Shown here piece after piece: positions 8,618 through 16,694 of a DNA stretch of 64,000 bases. The stretch is from assembly GCA_963728125.1 (NCBI GenBank), contig CAVSIZ010000019.1, positions 124,001 to 188,000 on the forward strand. Direction: 5' to 3'. The notes beneath the pieces are model-generated. The model was not told where the DNA came from. It worked only from the letters and a program-made list of their open reading frames with translations, and searched no databases. The position numbers and the translations under genes are program-made. This stretch comes from CAWDCV01 sp963728125. Lineage in GTDB: Bacteria > Actinomycetota > Actinomycetes > CAWDCV01. Numbering within the stretch: the stretch's first letter is position 1; every line of letters starts with the position of its first letter.

Positions 8618-8854
8618 ATGGCGAAGCCACCCATTCGCAAGCCGAAGAAGAAGGTTTGCGTCTTCTGCAAGGAAAAGATCGCGTACGTCGACTACAAGGA
8701 CACCGCGCTGCTGCGGAAGTTCATCTCCGACCGCGGCAAGATTCGCGCCCGCCGGGTGAGCGGCAACTGCACGCAGCACCAGCGCGACGTCGCGACGGCT
8801 GTGAAGAACAGCCGCGAGATGGCGTTGCTGCCGTACACGAGCACCGCGCGCTGA
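8618..8854 (+). CDS. rpsR: 30S ribosomal protein S18 (zinc-binding form)
   Basis: 78 residues. The sequence VCVFCKEK plus a later GNCTQHQRD gives the cysteine/histidine pattern of the C+ (zinc) form of S18. The core DTALLRKFISDRGKIRARR contacts 16S rRNA and S6. Actinobacteria often keep a second, cysteine-free copy for zinc starvation; none is in this window. Confidence 0.97.
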   Translation: MAKPPIRKPKKKVCVFCKEKIAYVDYKDTALLRKFISDRGKIRARRVSGNCTQHQRDVATAVKNSREMALLPYTSTAR

Positions 8855-8865
8855 GAGGTACCTCT

Positions 8866-9312
8866 ATGAAGCTCATCCTCACTCAGGAGGTCTCCGGCCT
8901 CGGCGAGCCCGGCGACATCGTCGAGGTCCGCGACGGGTACGGGCGCAACTACCTCGTCCCTCGCGGGCTGGCGATGCGCTGGACCCGGGGCGGCGAGAAG
9001 CAGGTCGCCGACATCCGTCGTACCCGCGAGGTACGCGAGATCCGCGATCTCGGCGACGCTCGGGAGATCCAGAGCCGGCTGCAGGCCCTCGCTGTCCAGC
9101 TCGAGACGCGGGCCGGTCAGAACGGGCGCCTGTTCGGCTCGGTGACACCAGCCGACATCGTGTCCGCGGTTCAGCGTGCCGGCGGCCCCCAGCTAGACCG
9201 ACGGCGCGTCGAGATCGTCGATCCGATCAAGACCGTGGGATCCCACCAGGTGCGGGTCCGGCTGCATCCCGAGATCAGCGCTGTCGTCTCGGTGGACGTC
9301 GTTCCGGCCTAA
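8866..9312 (+). CDS. rplI: 50S ribosomal protein L9
   Basis: 148 residues. MKLILTQEVSGLGEPGDIVEV and the N-terminal RNA-binding motif GYGRNYLVPRGLA (about residues 24-36) are diagnostic. A long connecting helix and the C-terminal domain with FGSVTPADIV follow. The start is the ATG at 8866, with GAGAGG 8 nt upstream; the upstream open frame to 8656 overlaps rpsR and is not real. Confidence 0.97.
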   Translation: MKLILTQEVSGLGEPGDIVEVRDGYGRNYLVPRGLAMRWTRGGEKQVADIRRTREVREIRDLGDAREIQSRLQALAVQLETRAGQNGRLFGSVTPADIVSAVQRAGGPQLDRRRVEIVDPIKTVGSHQVRVRLHPEISAVVSVDVVPA

Positions 9313-9317
9313 GGCCC

Positions 9318-11033
9318 CTACACGGGACCGACCGACGCGATGGTGATGTCGGCGTCGCGCCGGGCTGCATCGTCCTCCTCACCCTGAGCAAGGAGACGGT
9401 GGACGACCTGGATCGCGATCGATCCGCCACCGACGGCGGACGCTACCCGCCGTACCGATCCATGCCGGACGTCGCCGACGGCGAGGACTCCGGGCATGCT
9501 CGTCTCGAATGCGTACGGAGTGCGCCCGATCGCCTGCGCCTGGTCCGGCCGGAGGTCCGCTCCGGTGACGATGAAGCCCTCGGCATCACGCGCGATCTCC
9601 GGCGGCAACCATGCGGTGTTGGGATGCGCGCCGATCATGAGGAACAGCGCGTCTGCGGGGACCGTTTCCGGTTCCTCTCCACGAGCGGAATCGCGCAGCA
9701 CGAGGTGCTCCAGCCACCCCTCTCCGCCGCCGTCGACAATCTCCGTTCTCGTCCGTACCCGGACATTGGGAGTCGCCTCGATCTGCTGGACGAGGTAGTG
9801 CGACATGCCCTGGGTGAGCGTCGGGGCGCGCACCAGCAGGGTGACCTGCCGCGCGTACTGAGCGAGATAGAGGGCGCCCTGGCCGGCTGAGTTGGCTCCG
9901 CCCACGATGTAGACGTCGCGGCCGGCTGTGATCGGCGCCTCCGACGCGGCGGCTCCGTAGAAGACGCCCGCCCCGATCAACTCCTCGAGGGCAGGAACGC
10001 CAAGGCGTCGATAGGTGGCGCCCATCGCCAGGACGACAGCGCGAGCCGTCACCCGACCTCCATGCGCGAGGTCCAAGGTGAGGGAACCGTCGCGGCGCCG
10101 CAGGTGCGCAACCGTCTGCATGAACGCGAATTGCGCCCCGAAGATCATGGCTTGCTCGTACGCCCGGCGAGCGAGATCCCCGCCGCTGACGCCGCGGGGA
10201 AAGCCGAGGTAGTTGCGAATCGACGAGCTGGACGTGGCTTGCCCACCCACGCCGCCCGAGTCGATGACCAGCGTGCGCAGTCCCTCCGAAGCGCCGTACA
10301 CGGCTGCCGACAGTCCGGCCGGCCCGCCTCCGACGATCACCAGGTCGAAGTCCAAGCCCTCCGGATCGATGGTGGTGCCGGCCGCCCGCGCGACGTCCAT
10401 GTCACTGGGGTTGGACAGCACCGTCCCGTCCGGAAAGAGCAACAGCGGCAGCGGCAGGGTCGGCGCAGTTCCCGCGGTGGCGAGCAGGCCGCGGCCTTCC
10501 GGTGAGTCGGCGAGGCAGAACGTGTGGGGCAGCGCGCAGCGACCGAGCACCTCGCGCAGCTCGTACGCTCGGCCGGACCAGGTATCGCCGATGATGTGCA
10601 CGGTGTTTGGAGCGGTCCGCCGCGCGTTGGCCCAATCCAGCAGGAAGCTCGACACCCCGGAATGGAAGAGCTCATCGGGAGGCGCTGACGGCCGAACCAG
10701 ATAGTGATCGATTCGGCCTTTGGCGATGGCCTCGCTCGTCGTGAGGTCTCCCTGCTCGCCCCACCCGATGAGCAGCACGTGCTTCGCATGCGGATGGATG
10801 CGCCGTACCTCACCCAACAGCTCGGCGCCGGATCGGCCCGCGAGCCGTTGCCCGGCGAGAATCAGGGCGACGTCTTCTCCGGCGGCGGCGAGGTCCTCGA
10901 GGCAGCTAATCCCCACATCCGAGCCCACACAGATGACGCGGTAGTGGCGCTCGTAACGGTCGCGCAGCTCGCGCTCGACGTCGCGCAGCAGGTCGGGATT
11001 GTCGTCGATTGCGACGAGCACTGGGCCGGCCAT
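9318..11033 (-). CDS. Fused receiver-like / thioredoxin-like / thioredoxin-reductase-like flavoprotein
   Basis: 571 residues in three parts. Residues 1-130 resemble a response-regulator receiver (VLVAIDDNPDLLRDVERELR). Residues about 140-225 resemble a glutaredoxin/thioredoxin fold (NTVHIIGDTWSGRAYELREV). Residues about 235-560 form a thioredoxin reductase-like FAD/NAD(P)H module with DLVIVGGGPAGLSAAVYGAS and VYIVGGANSAGQGALYLA, ending TSMPGVLAVGDVRHGS. The redox-active CxxC of true thioredoxin reductase is replaced by serines in GGVGGQATSSSSIRNYLGFP, and the middle domain lacks CxxC too. It therefore cannot act as a classical disulfide reductase. A TrxR-like fold with this domain order is known in actinobacteria, but its substrate is not clear to me. 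Confidence 0.85.
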   Translation of the reverse strand: MAGPVLVAIDDNPDLLRDVERELRDRYERHYRVICVGSDVGISCLEDLAAAGEDVALILAGQRLAGRSGAELLGEVRRIHPHAKHVLLIGWGEQGDLTTSEAIAKGRIDHYLVRPSAPPDELFHSGVSSFLLDWANARRTAPNTVHIIGDTWSGRAYELREVLGRCALPHTFCLADSPEGRGLLATAGTAPTLPLPLLLFPDGTVLSNPSDMDVARAAGTTIDPEGLDFDLVIVGGGPAGLSAAVYGASEGLRTLVIDSGGVGGQATSSSSIRNYLGFPRGVSGGDLARRAYEQAMIFGAQFAFMQTVAHLRRRDGSLTLDLAHGGRVTARAVVLAMGATYRRLGVPALEELIGAGVFYGAAASEAPITAGRDVYIVGGANSAGQGALYLAQYARQVTLLVRAPTLTQGMSHYLVQQIEATPNVRVRTRTEIVDGGGEGWLEHLVLRDSARGEEPETVPADALFLMIGAHPNTAWLPPEIARDAEGFIVTGADLRPDQAQAIGRTPYAFETSMPGVLAVGDVRHGSVRRVASAVGGGSIAIQVVHRLLAQGEEDDAARRDADITIASVGPV

Positions 11034-11069
11034 CTACGCGACTGTAATTGCCCTCCTCAGCGTTCTCTC

Positions 11070-11088
11070 GAACAATCTCGGATTGTCC
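11070..11088. promoter_or_regulatory. Inverted repeat upstream of the receiver-TrxR-like gene
   Basis: GAACAATC TCG GATTGTCC is an inverted repeat with 7 of 8 arm positions paired, 37 nt upstream of the start at 11033 and so well placed as a repressor or activator site. The regulator is unknown. Confidence 0.4.
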
Positions 11089-11158
11089 GGCCCCCGTTGC
11101 TAGGCCTGGACTGGCGAGGCTGACCGAGCTCGCCGGAATGGCGTAGGTGTCGACGGGC

Positions 11159-12466
11159 TTACGCCCGGATGGCGCCCGGAACGAGCCACCGATCGCCGCG
11201 GACCCGGCCGACCAGAAAGGCCAGCCGGGTCAGCATGAACACCCCGAGGGCGCACCACAGCCCCACCAGGCCGGCATCGAACGCGAGCACGGCCCACGCC
11301 ACAGGCAGGAACACGATCGTTGTCAGCGTGGCGGCGACCGCGAGGTAGCGCCCGTCGCCGGCGCCGATCAGCACGCCGTCGTACAGGAACACCGGTCCGG
11401 AGACCAGCTGCAGGACGGCGACGACGACGAGCGCGGGCAGGAGCACCGCCTGCACCGCCGCGTCGTCGGTGAAGAGCGGCCCGAGCACCGGTGCGGCGGC
11501 GAGCACGACGATGGCGCTGACGACGCCGGCGCCCAGCCCCCACATCAGCAGCCGGTGCGTGGCCGCCCGAGCCTCGGCCACGGCTCCCGAGCCGAGTAGC
11601 CGGCCCACAATCGCCTGCCCCGCGATCGCAAGCGCGTCCAGTGCCATGGCGAGGAGCGTCCACAGGGCGAACGACACCTGGTACGCCGCCAGCTCCGGGT
11701 CGCCGAGCCGCGCGGCCACGGCAACGGCAAGGACCAGGACGGCGCGCAGCGACAGGGTGCGCACGAACAGCGGTACGCCAGCCCGAGTCGACGCAGCCAC
11801 ACCGAGACGATCGGGCCGCAGCGACACCTCGTGTCGCCGGGCACCGCGCCGGACCACGACGACGTAGGCCGCGGCGGCTGCGGTCTGTGCGAGCACGGTG
11901 CCCCAGGCGGATCCGGCGATACCCCAGCCGAAGCCGTACACGAACAGGATGTTGAGCAGCAGGTTCCCCAGTGCGGCTGCCGCGGCCACGACCAGCGGCG
12001 TCCGGGTGTCCTGCAGTCCGCGCAGTACGCCGGTTCCCGCCAGCACGATCAGCATGGCGGGGATGCCGAGCAGGCTGATCGTCAAGTACGTCACCGCGTA
12101 CGGCAGCACTTGCCCGGACGCACCGAGCGCTTGGAGCAGCGTCTCGGCGGTCGGTAGCCCTATGGCCACCAGGGCCAGACCGAGGAGCACGGCCAGCCAG
12201 ATGCCGTCGATGCCCTGCTTGAGCGCCGCAGGGATGTTGTCCGCGCCGAGCTGCCGGGCGACTGCGGCGGTCGTGGCGTACGCGAGGAAGACGCACAGGC
12301 TGACCAGCGTGGTGAGCACGGTCGCGGCCGCCGCTAGGCCAGCTAGCTGCGGGGTTCCCAGGTGGCCCACGATGGCCGTATCCGCCAGCACGAAGAGGGG
12401 CTCCGCGACCAGCGCGCCGAGCGCCGGCACGGCCAGTCGCACGATCTCCTTGTCGCGCTCGCCCAC
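11159..12466 (-). CDS. MATE family efflux transporter (DinF-like)
   Basis: About 435 residues with twelve predicted membrane segments. The N-terminal half holds the MATE pattern LAVPALGALVAEPLFVLADT and AIVGHLGTPQLAGLA. The family exports organic cations and drugs using sodium or proton gradients. A MATE gene between rplI and dnaB on the opposite strand is also found in streptomycetes, so the place is conserved. The GTG at 12466 was chosen because homology begins at ERDKEIVRLAVPA. An ATG at 12511 would add 15 residues encoded by a repeated sequence. No clear Shine-Dalgarno sequence for either start. Confidence 0.85.
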   Translation of the reverse strand: MGERDKEIVRLAVPALGALVAEPLFVLADTAIVGHLGTPQLAGLAAAATVLTTLVSLCVFLAYATTAAVARQLGADNIPAALKQGIDGIWLAVLLGLALVAIGLPTAETLLQALGASGQVLPYAVTYLTISLLGIPAMLIVLAGTGVLRGLQDTRTPLVVAAAAALGNLLLNILFVYGFGWGIAGSAWGTVLAQTAAAAAYVVVVRRGARRHEVSLRPDRLGVAASTRAGVPLFVRTLSLRAVLVLAVAVAARLGDPELAAYQVSFALWTLLAMALDALAIAGQAIVGRLLGSGAVAEARAATHRLLMWGLGAGVVSAIVVLAAAPVLGPLFTDDAAVQAVLLPALVVVAVLQLVSGPVFLYDGVLIGAGDGRYLAVAATLTTIVFLPVAWAVLAFDAGLVGLWCALGVFMLTRLAFLVGRVRGDRWLVPGAIRA

Positions 12467-12473
12467 GCCATCA

Positions 12474-12494
12474 ACGTAACAGTCGACGTAACAG
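12474..12494. repeat. Short direct repeat before the MATE gene
   Basis: ACGTAACAG occurs at 12474-12482 and 12486-12494, a 12-nt period, just upstream of the MATE start at 12466. It may be a regulatory direct repeat or simple duplication. Confidence 0.35.
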
Positions 12495-12546
12495 GTAGAC
12501 GTGGGCTGCACTCATTACATTACGCCGGCAGATCGCACCCTCCCCG

Positions 12547-12555
12547 TTGTCCACA
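12547..12555 (+). promoter_or_regulatory. DnaA box (TTGTCCACA)
   Basis: An exact match to the actinobacterial DnaA box TTGTCCACA. Two weaker copies on the other strand lie downstream at 12659-12667 (TGTGGATCA) and 12682-12690 (CGTGGATGA). The cluster lies in the dnaB leader, so DnaA may regulate dnaB. No AT-rich unwinding element or dnaA gene is present, so an origin is not proposed. Confidence 0.5.
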
Positions 12556-12761
12556 GCTCGGGATACAGAACACGCCAGGTCGCACGCCTGCCCAGCTCAG
12601 CAGCCCCCCTTTCTCCCCAACCGCACTCACAGGCTGCCCACGACCGGCCCTGCAGGCCTGTGGATCACCGCCGCACAGATCCGTGGATGACGACTCTTCA
12701 TCTCCGGCCTCGACCTCCATAGGTTGCCGAGGCGTCGGTAGCCACAAAGAACTGTCGGCGG

Positions 12762-12777
12762 TAGAACGTATGTTCGA
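12762..12777. promoter_or_regulatory. Candidate LexA SOS box upstream of dnaB
   Basis: TAGAACGTATGTTCGA matches the actinobacterial LexA consensus TCGAAC-N4-GTTCGA at 11 of 12 fixed positions. It lies 36 nt before the dnaB start. The position fits direct LexA repression, but binding is not shown. Confidence 0.5.
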
Positions 12778-12813
12778 AGAGCTACGCCGGTCGACGGGTT
12801 CTGGAGGTGCGGG

Positions 12814-15453
12814 GTGAGCGTCGCAGAGCTGCCGCGTGCCGCGGCAGAATTCGAGCGGACGCCGCCCCAGGACATCACCGCCGAGCAATGCGTGCTGGGC
12901 GGCATGTTGCTCAGCAAGGACGCCATCGCCGACGTCGTCGAGATGCTGCGCGCCCCCGACTTCTACCGCCCCGCGCACCAGAGCGTCTACGACATCGTCC
13001 TCGACCTGTACGGGCGCGGTGAGCCCGCCGACGCCGTGACGGTTGCGGCCGAGCTCACCAAGCGTGGTGAGATCGCCCGCATCGGGGGCGCCGGATATCT
13101 CCACACCCTGATCGCCTCCGTCCCCACCGCGGCCAATGCCTCCTACTACGCCCGCATCGTCCACGAGCGGGCGGTGCTCCGCCGCCTCGTCGAGGCGGGC
13201 ACCCGCATCGCGCAAATGGGCTACGCGGCCGACGGCAGCGACGCCGATGACACGGTCGACCGCGCGCAGGCGGAGCTCTATGCGGTCACCGAGCGGCGGG
13301 CGAGCGAGGACTACCTCCCGCTCTCGGCGATCATGGAGGGCACACTCGACGAGATCGAGGCGATTGGCTCGCGCGGCGGGCAAATGGTCGGTGTCCCCAC
13401 TGGATTCGGCGACCTCGATCAATTGACCAATGGATTGCACCCTGGACAAATGGTAATCGTCGCGGCCAGGCCGGCAATAGGAAAATCGACCTTAGCCTTG
13501 GATTTTGCACGTTCTGCGTCAATTAAACACGGTTTACCGTCGGTCATATTCTCTCTGGAAATGGGTCGTAACGAAATCACCATGCGGCTGCTGTCGGCTG
13601 AGGCCAGGGTCGCTCTGCACCACATGCGCTCGGGAACGATGTCCGACGACGATTGGGCCCGCCTGGCTCGGCGCATGAGCGAGGTAGCGAGTGCCCCGCT
13701 CTACATCGACGACTCTCCGAACATGTCGATGATGGAGATTCGGGCGAAGTGCCGACGCCTCAAGCAACGCCACGATCTGCGTCTCGTCATCGTCGACTAC
13801 ATGCAGCTCATGTCGAGCGCGAAGCGGGTCGAGAACCGCCAGCAGGAGGTCTCTGAGTTCTCCCGCTCGATGAAACTGCTGGCTAAGGAGCTCGATGTCC
13901 CGGTTGTCGCGATCTCGCAGCTGAACCGCGGTCCCGAGCAGCGGCAGGACAAGAAGCCGCTGCTTTCCGATCTGCGTGAGTCCGGTTGCATGACGGAGGA
14001 CACCGTCCTCCTGCGAGCGGACACCGGTGCGCCCATAACCTTCCGGCAGCTCCTCGACGACGGTCACAAGGACGTGTTGGTGTGGTCACTCGACGAGCAA
14101 CGGCAGCTCGTCGCAGCCCCGATCACGAATGTCTTCCACTCCGGCGTGAAGCCGGTCTACCGACTCCGACTTGCCTCGGGTCGCGAGGTGACGGCAAGCG
14201 GCAACCACAAGTTCTTGACCTTCGACGGATGGCGACCACTGGATGCATTGGCTAGCGGGGCACGCATCGCCATTCCTCGACGTGTCCCCCAGCCACTGGG
14301 TGCAGGCCTGGATTGGACGGAGCATCGGCTCGGATTACTTGCGCATCTCCTCGGCGATGGTTGTGTGCTGCGGAGCCAGCCGGTGCACTACACGTCGCAG
14401 GACGAGGCCAACCTCGCCTTCGTTGAAGCCGCGGCGGCCGCTGAGTTCGGCATCACTGCACGGCGGGTTCGACAGGAGAACTGGTGGCACTCGTACCTGC
14501 CGGCGCCGTACCGCTGCACCCATGGACGACGCAATCCTCTCCACGACTGGTTCCGCGACCTTGGGATAGAAAACCTGCGGTCGTACGAGAAGCGCATCCC
14601 CGATGTGCTGTATTCAGCGAGCAACGCTGAAGTGGCGGTGTTCCTGCGGCATCTGTGGGCCACGGATGGGAGCGTCTCAGTTCCTCGTTCGGAGAGTACA
14701 TCGGCGCCCAAGGCGTACTACGCCTCGACGAGTCGAGCACTAGTCGACGGAGTTGTCTTGCTCCTTGCGCGCTTCGGGGTCATCGCGCGGATCAAGACAG
14801 TGCGAAAGGGCGACTACCGCCCCAGTTACATGGCAGTTGTGGCTGACGGGCCGAGCCTGCGCACCTTCTGCGAACGCATCGGTGTGCATGGCAGCAGGGG
14901 GCAGACGGTTCAGCGGCTGCTGGATGAGGTCGGCGATCGTCACGCGAACACGAATGTGGACTCGCTGCCTCTGGAGGCTTGGAAGGTCGTCGAAGCCGAA
15001 CGCCGCCGCGTTGGCATGACGCAACGAGCATTTCAAGCAGCAATCAAGACGCACTACTGCGGGTCAGCGCTGTACAAGAGCGCCGCCTCGCGCCAGCGCA
15101 TGCTGCGGTGCGCGCGTGCGCTGGACTCGCCGCTACTGCGAGAACTTGCCACCGACGACGTGTTCTGGGATCGGATCGTCGCTATCGATCCGCTCGGAGA
15201 GCGACCGGTGTACGACGCCACGGTCAAGGAGACTCACAACTTCGTAGCCAATGGCATCGTCGCCCATAACTCGCTCGAGCAGGACAGCGACATGGTGATT
15301 CTGTTGCATCGCGAAGACGCGTACGAAAGGGAATCGCCACGCGCTGGCGAGGCGGACCTCATCGTGGCCAAACATCGCAATGGCCCCACGGCAACCATCA
15401 CCGTCGCCTTCCAGGGGCACTACAGCCGCTTCGTGGACATGGCCCAAAGCTGA
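12814..15453 (+). CDS. dnaB: Replicative DNA helicase DnaB with an in-frame intein
   Basis: The 879-residue precursor splices to a 451-residue helicase. Residues 1-391 hold the N-terminal DnaG-interacting domain and the RecA-like ATPase: Walker A ARPAIGKSTLA (about residues 219-229) and Walker B region LVIVDYMQLM (about 325-334). Residues 392-819 are an intein inserted after LSDLRESG. The C-extein resumes SLEQDSDMVILLHRED and ends with the arginine-containing KHRNGPTATITVAFQGHYSRF. DnaB unwinds DNA at the replication fork. The GTG start has GGAGG 6 nt upstream. The stretch around Walker A is unusually AT-rich (see findings). Confidence 0.96.
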   Translation: MSVAELPRAAAEFERTPPQDITAEQCVLGGMLLSKDAIADVVEMLRAPDFYRPAHQSVYDIVLDLYGRGEPADAVTVAAELTKRGEIARIGGAGYLHTLIASVPTAANASYYARIVHERAVLRRLVEAGTRIAQMGYAADGSDADDTVDRAQAELYAVTERRASEDYLPLSAIMEGTLDEIEAIGSRGGQMVGVPTGFGDLDQLTNGLHPGQMVIVAARPAIGKSTLALDFARSASIKHGLPSVIFSLEMGRNEITMRLLSAEARVALHHMRSGTMSDDDWARLARRMSEVASAPLYIDDSPNMSMMEIRAKCRRLKQRHDLRLVIVDYMQLMSSAKRVENRQQEVSEFSRSMKLLAKELDVPVVAISQLNRGPEQRQDKKPLLSDLRESGCMTEDTVLLRADTGAPITFRQLLDDGHKDVLVWSLDEQRQLVAAPITNVFHSGVKPVYRLRLASGREVTASGNHKFLTFDGWRPLDALASGARIAIPRRVPQPLGAGLDWTEHRLGLLAHLLGDGCVLRSQPVHYTSQDEANLAFVEAAAAAEFGITARRVRQENWWHSYLPAPYRCTHGRRNPLHDWFRDLGIENLRSYEKRIPDVLYSASNAEVAVFLRHLWATDGSVSVPRSESTSAPKAYYASTSRALVDGVVLLLARFGVIARIKTVRKGDYRPSYMAVVADGPSLRTFCERIGVHGSRGQTVQRLLDEVGDRHANTNVDSLPLEAWKVVEAERRRVGMTQRAFQAAIKTHYCGSALYKSAASRQRMLRCARALDSPLLRELATDDVFWDRIVAIDPLGERPVYDATVKETHNFVANGIVAHNSLEQDSDMVILLHREDAYERESPRAGEADLIVAKHRNGPTATITVAFQGHYSRFVDMAQS
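13987..15270 (+). other. DnaB intein with LAGLIDADG homing endonuclease
   Basis: 428 residues interrupting dnaB between RESG and SLEQ. The splicing residues are Cys1 (CMTEDTVLLR), the block B sequence TASGNHKFLTFDGW, the block F sequence VYDATVKETHNFV, the C-terminal HN (GIVAHN) and extein Ser+1. The middle carries two LAGLIDADG-type motifs, LLAHLLGDG and LRHLWATDGS, each keeping its acidic residue, so the endonuclease may be active. The insertion site after SDLRESG is a known DnaB intein site, also used by cyanobacterial DnaB inteins. Confidence 0.93.
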
Positions 15454-15768
15454 GCAACAGATGCGCTTGCGGGATCCGGGTCAGATGAGCAAATCCGTCT
15501 GCACGTAAGCGGCGTCCGAGCAATACGTGCGCTCACCGATGTGCACTTGTCGCTATGGCTGCGGACTTGACGTCTTGGGCACCTGATGTGGATTGGTCAG
15601 GCGGCGAGCGCCGCCGACATCTCCAACGGACGGCTACCGTCGACAAGTCCAGGTGTACGGCCGACGCTGGTGTCCACCGACGGGTTAGCCGCGTCGACCA
15701 GTTCGTCGCAACTCCACGTGTCGCCGTCCCCCACCTGGCCATTGTGGTCCCTGCCCGATACTCGGAAT
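15454..15768. other. Non-coding or unrecognised region after dnaB
   Basis: About 315 nt between dnaB and the methyltransferase gene. Open frames run through it on both strands, but none has recognisable similarity. No tRNA-like cloverleaf, obvious terminator hairpin or mobile-element end was seen. Confidence 0.5.
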
Positions 15769-16371
15769 ATGGCGGTCGGCGGTACCTCGGCGTATCGCGA
15801 TATGCACGATCTGCCGCCTTTGGTGCATGCCGCCGTGAAGCTGGCGGCAGATCAGCGCTTCGACCACTCGTGCGCTCCGGAGCAGGGGCGGCTGCTCTCC
15901 GTGCTCGCCCGCGGATGGAGCGGTGGTCGCGTCGGAGAAACCGGCACCGGCTATGGCGTCGGCCTGGCCTGGATGGTCGAGGCTGCCCATCCCAGCACCT
16001 CGTTCGTCAGCATCGAGACAGACCCACAACGAGTGGCGGCAGCAGAAAACCTGTTCGCGCCGCACCCACAGGTCCGGGTCCTCCGGGGAGACTGGACCGA
16101 GCTTGCCCGCTTCGGCCCGTTCGACTTGCTGGTCCTCGACGGCGGCGGCAAGGGCAAAGATCCATCCGTCGACCGGCCACTCGATCCCACTGCGGGCTGG
16201 GTCACTGTCGGCGGCACCATCGTCCTGGACGACTTCATCCCCGACGGCCAACCGGGCTCCGAGCAACATGATCAGGCGCGACGCCATTGGCTCGAGCACC
16301 CGGCACTTCAAGCGACAGAGCTGCGGCTGTCCCCGACCCTCGCCACGATCGTCGCTGTTCGAGTGCGCTGA
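15769..16371 (+). CDS. Class I SAM-dependent methyltransferase (O-methyltransferase-like)
   Basis: About 200 residues. GRVGETGTGYGVGLAWMV (about residues 53-70) is a glycine-rich SAM-binding motif I. SFVSIETDPQRVAAAENLF gives the acidic residue that binds the ribose, and FDLLVLDGGGKGKD and GTIVLDDFIPDG follow as in O-methyltransferases. The ATG at 15769 is the first start near the family N-terminus; the ATG at 15802 is also possible. The frame back to 15586 is low-complexity and unlikely. Substrate unknown. Confidence 0.8.
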   Translation: MAVGGTSAYRDMHDLPPLVHAAVKLAADQRFDHSCAPEQGRLLSVLARGWSGGRVGETGTGYGVGLAWMVEAAHPSTSFVSIETDPQRVAAAENLFAPHPQVRVLRGDWTELARFGPFDLLVLDGGGKGKDPSVDRPLDPTAGWVTVGGTIVLDDFIPDGQPGSEQHDQARRHWLEHPALQATELRLSPTLATIVAVRVR

Positions 16372-16414
16372 GATTAAACTAGGGCGACTGTCTTCCGACG
16401 CAGTGAGAGCGCTC

Positions 16415-16690
16415 ATGCCGCTACCGATCGAGGAAAGGTTGGCGGTCCTGCATGAGCACTACGTCAGCCAAATCAACGCGTCAGTAGCACGCGGTCGCTT
16501 GGATCTCGTCCGAGAGCTGGTGGACGAGTACGAGGACGAGTCGCTCCACCTGATGCTGTCTCCTGGGGACGGCACGCTGCCCCAGCTGAGCCATGAGCCG
16601 GCCGACATCCTGGAATTCGGTAGTCGGACCCGGCCTGGACGCGGTGTTCCCATAGCCGACAGGTTCCGTTTCTGGCGACGTACCAGCTGA
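16415..16690 (+). CDS. Hypothetical protein, 91 residues
   Basis: Not recognised. The segment LPIEERLAVLHEHYVSQINA is strongly helical and acidic, and VRELVDEYEDESLHLML follows. It reads as a small soluble protein with a basic C-terminus ending FRFWRRTS. The open frame reaches back into the methyltransferase gene; ATG 16415 is the best start, with GTG 16403 as an alternative. The next gene starts 4 nt downstream, so the two are likely co-expressed. Confidence 0.6.
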   Translation: MPLPIEERLAVLHEHYVSQINASVARGRLDLVRELVDEYEDESLHLMLSPGDGTLPQLSHEPADILEFGSRTRPGRGVPIADRFRFWRRTS

Positions 16691-16694
16691 GGCC

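Larger units (their letters stand above)
12467..12813. other. MATE-dnaB divergent intergenic region
   Basis: About 350 nt without a supported gene. It holds the short direct repeat next to the MATE gene, one exact and two partial DnaA-box-like sequences, an SOS-box-like element, and the GGAGG ribosome-binding site of dnaB at 12803-12807. Open frames crossing it (for example 12362-12817 on the plus strand) have no recognisable protein similarity. Confidence 0.6.

Noticed and set aside
12467..12813. Replication origin
   Set aside because: Only one exact DnaA box and two weak ones, no AT-rich element, and no dnaA, dnaN or gyrase genes here.
12362..12817. Plus-strand frame in the MATE-dnaB gap
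   Set aside because: No similarity, no ribosome-binding site; the region holds regulatory-type sequences.
15454..15768. tRNA gene or phage attachment site after dnaB
   Set aside because: No cloverleaf, no T-loop motif, and no integrase in the window.
15533..16416. Minus-strand open frames over the methyltransferase
   Set aside because: These have no recognisable similarity, while the plus strand has clear SAM motifs.
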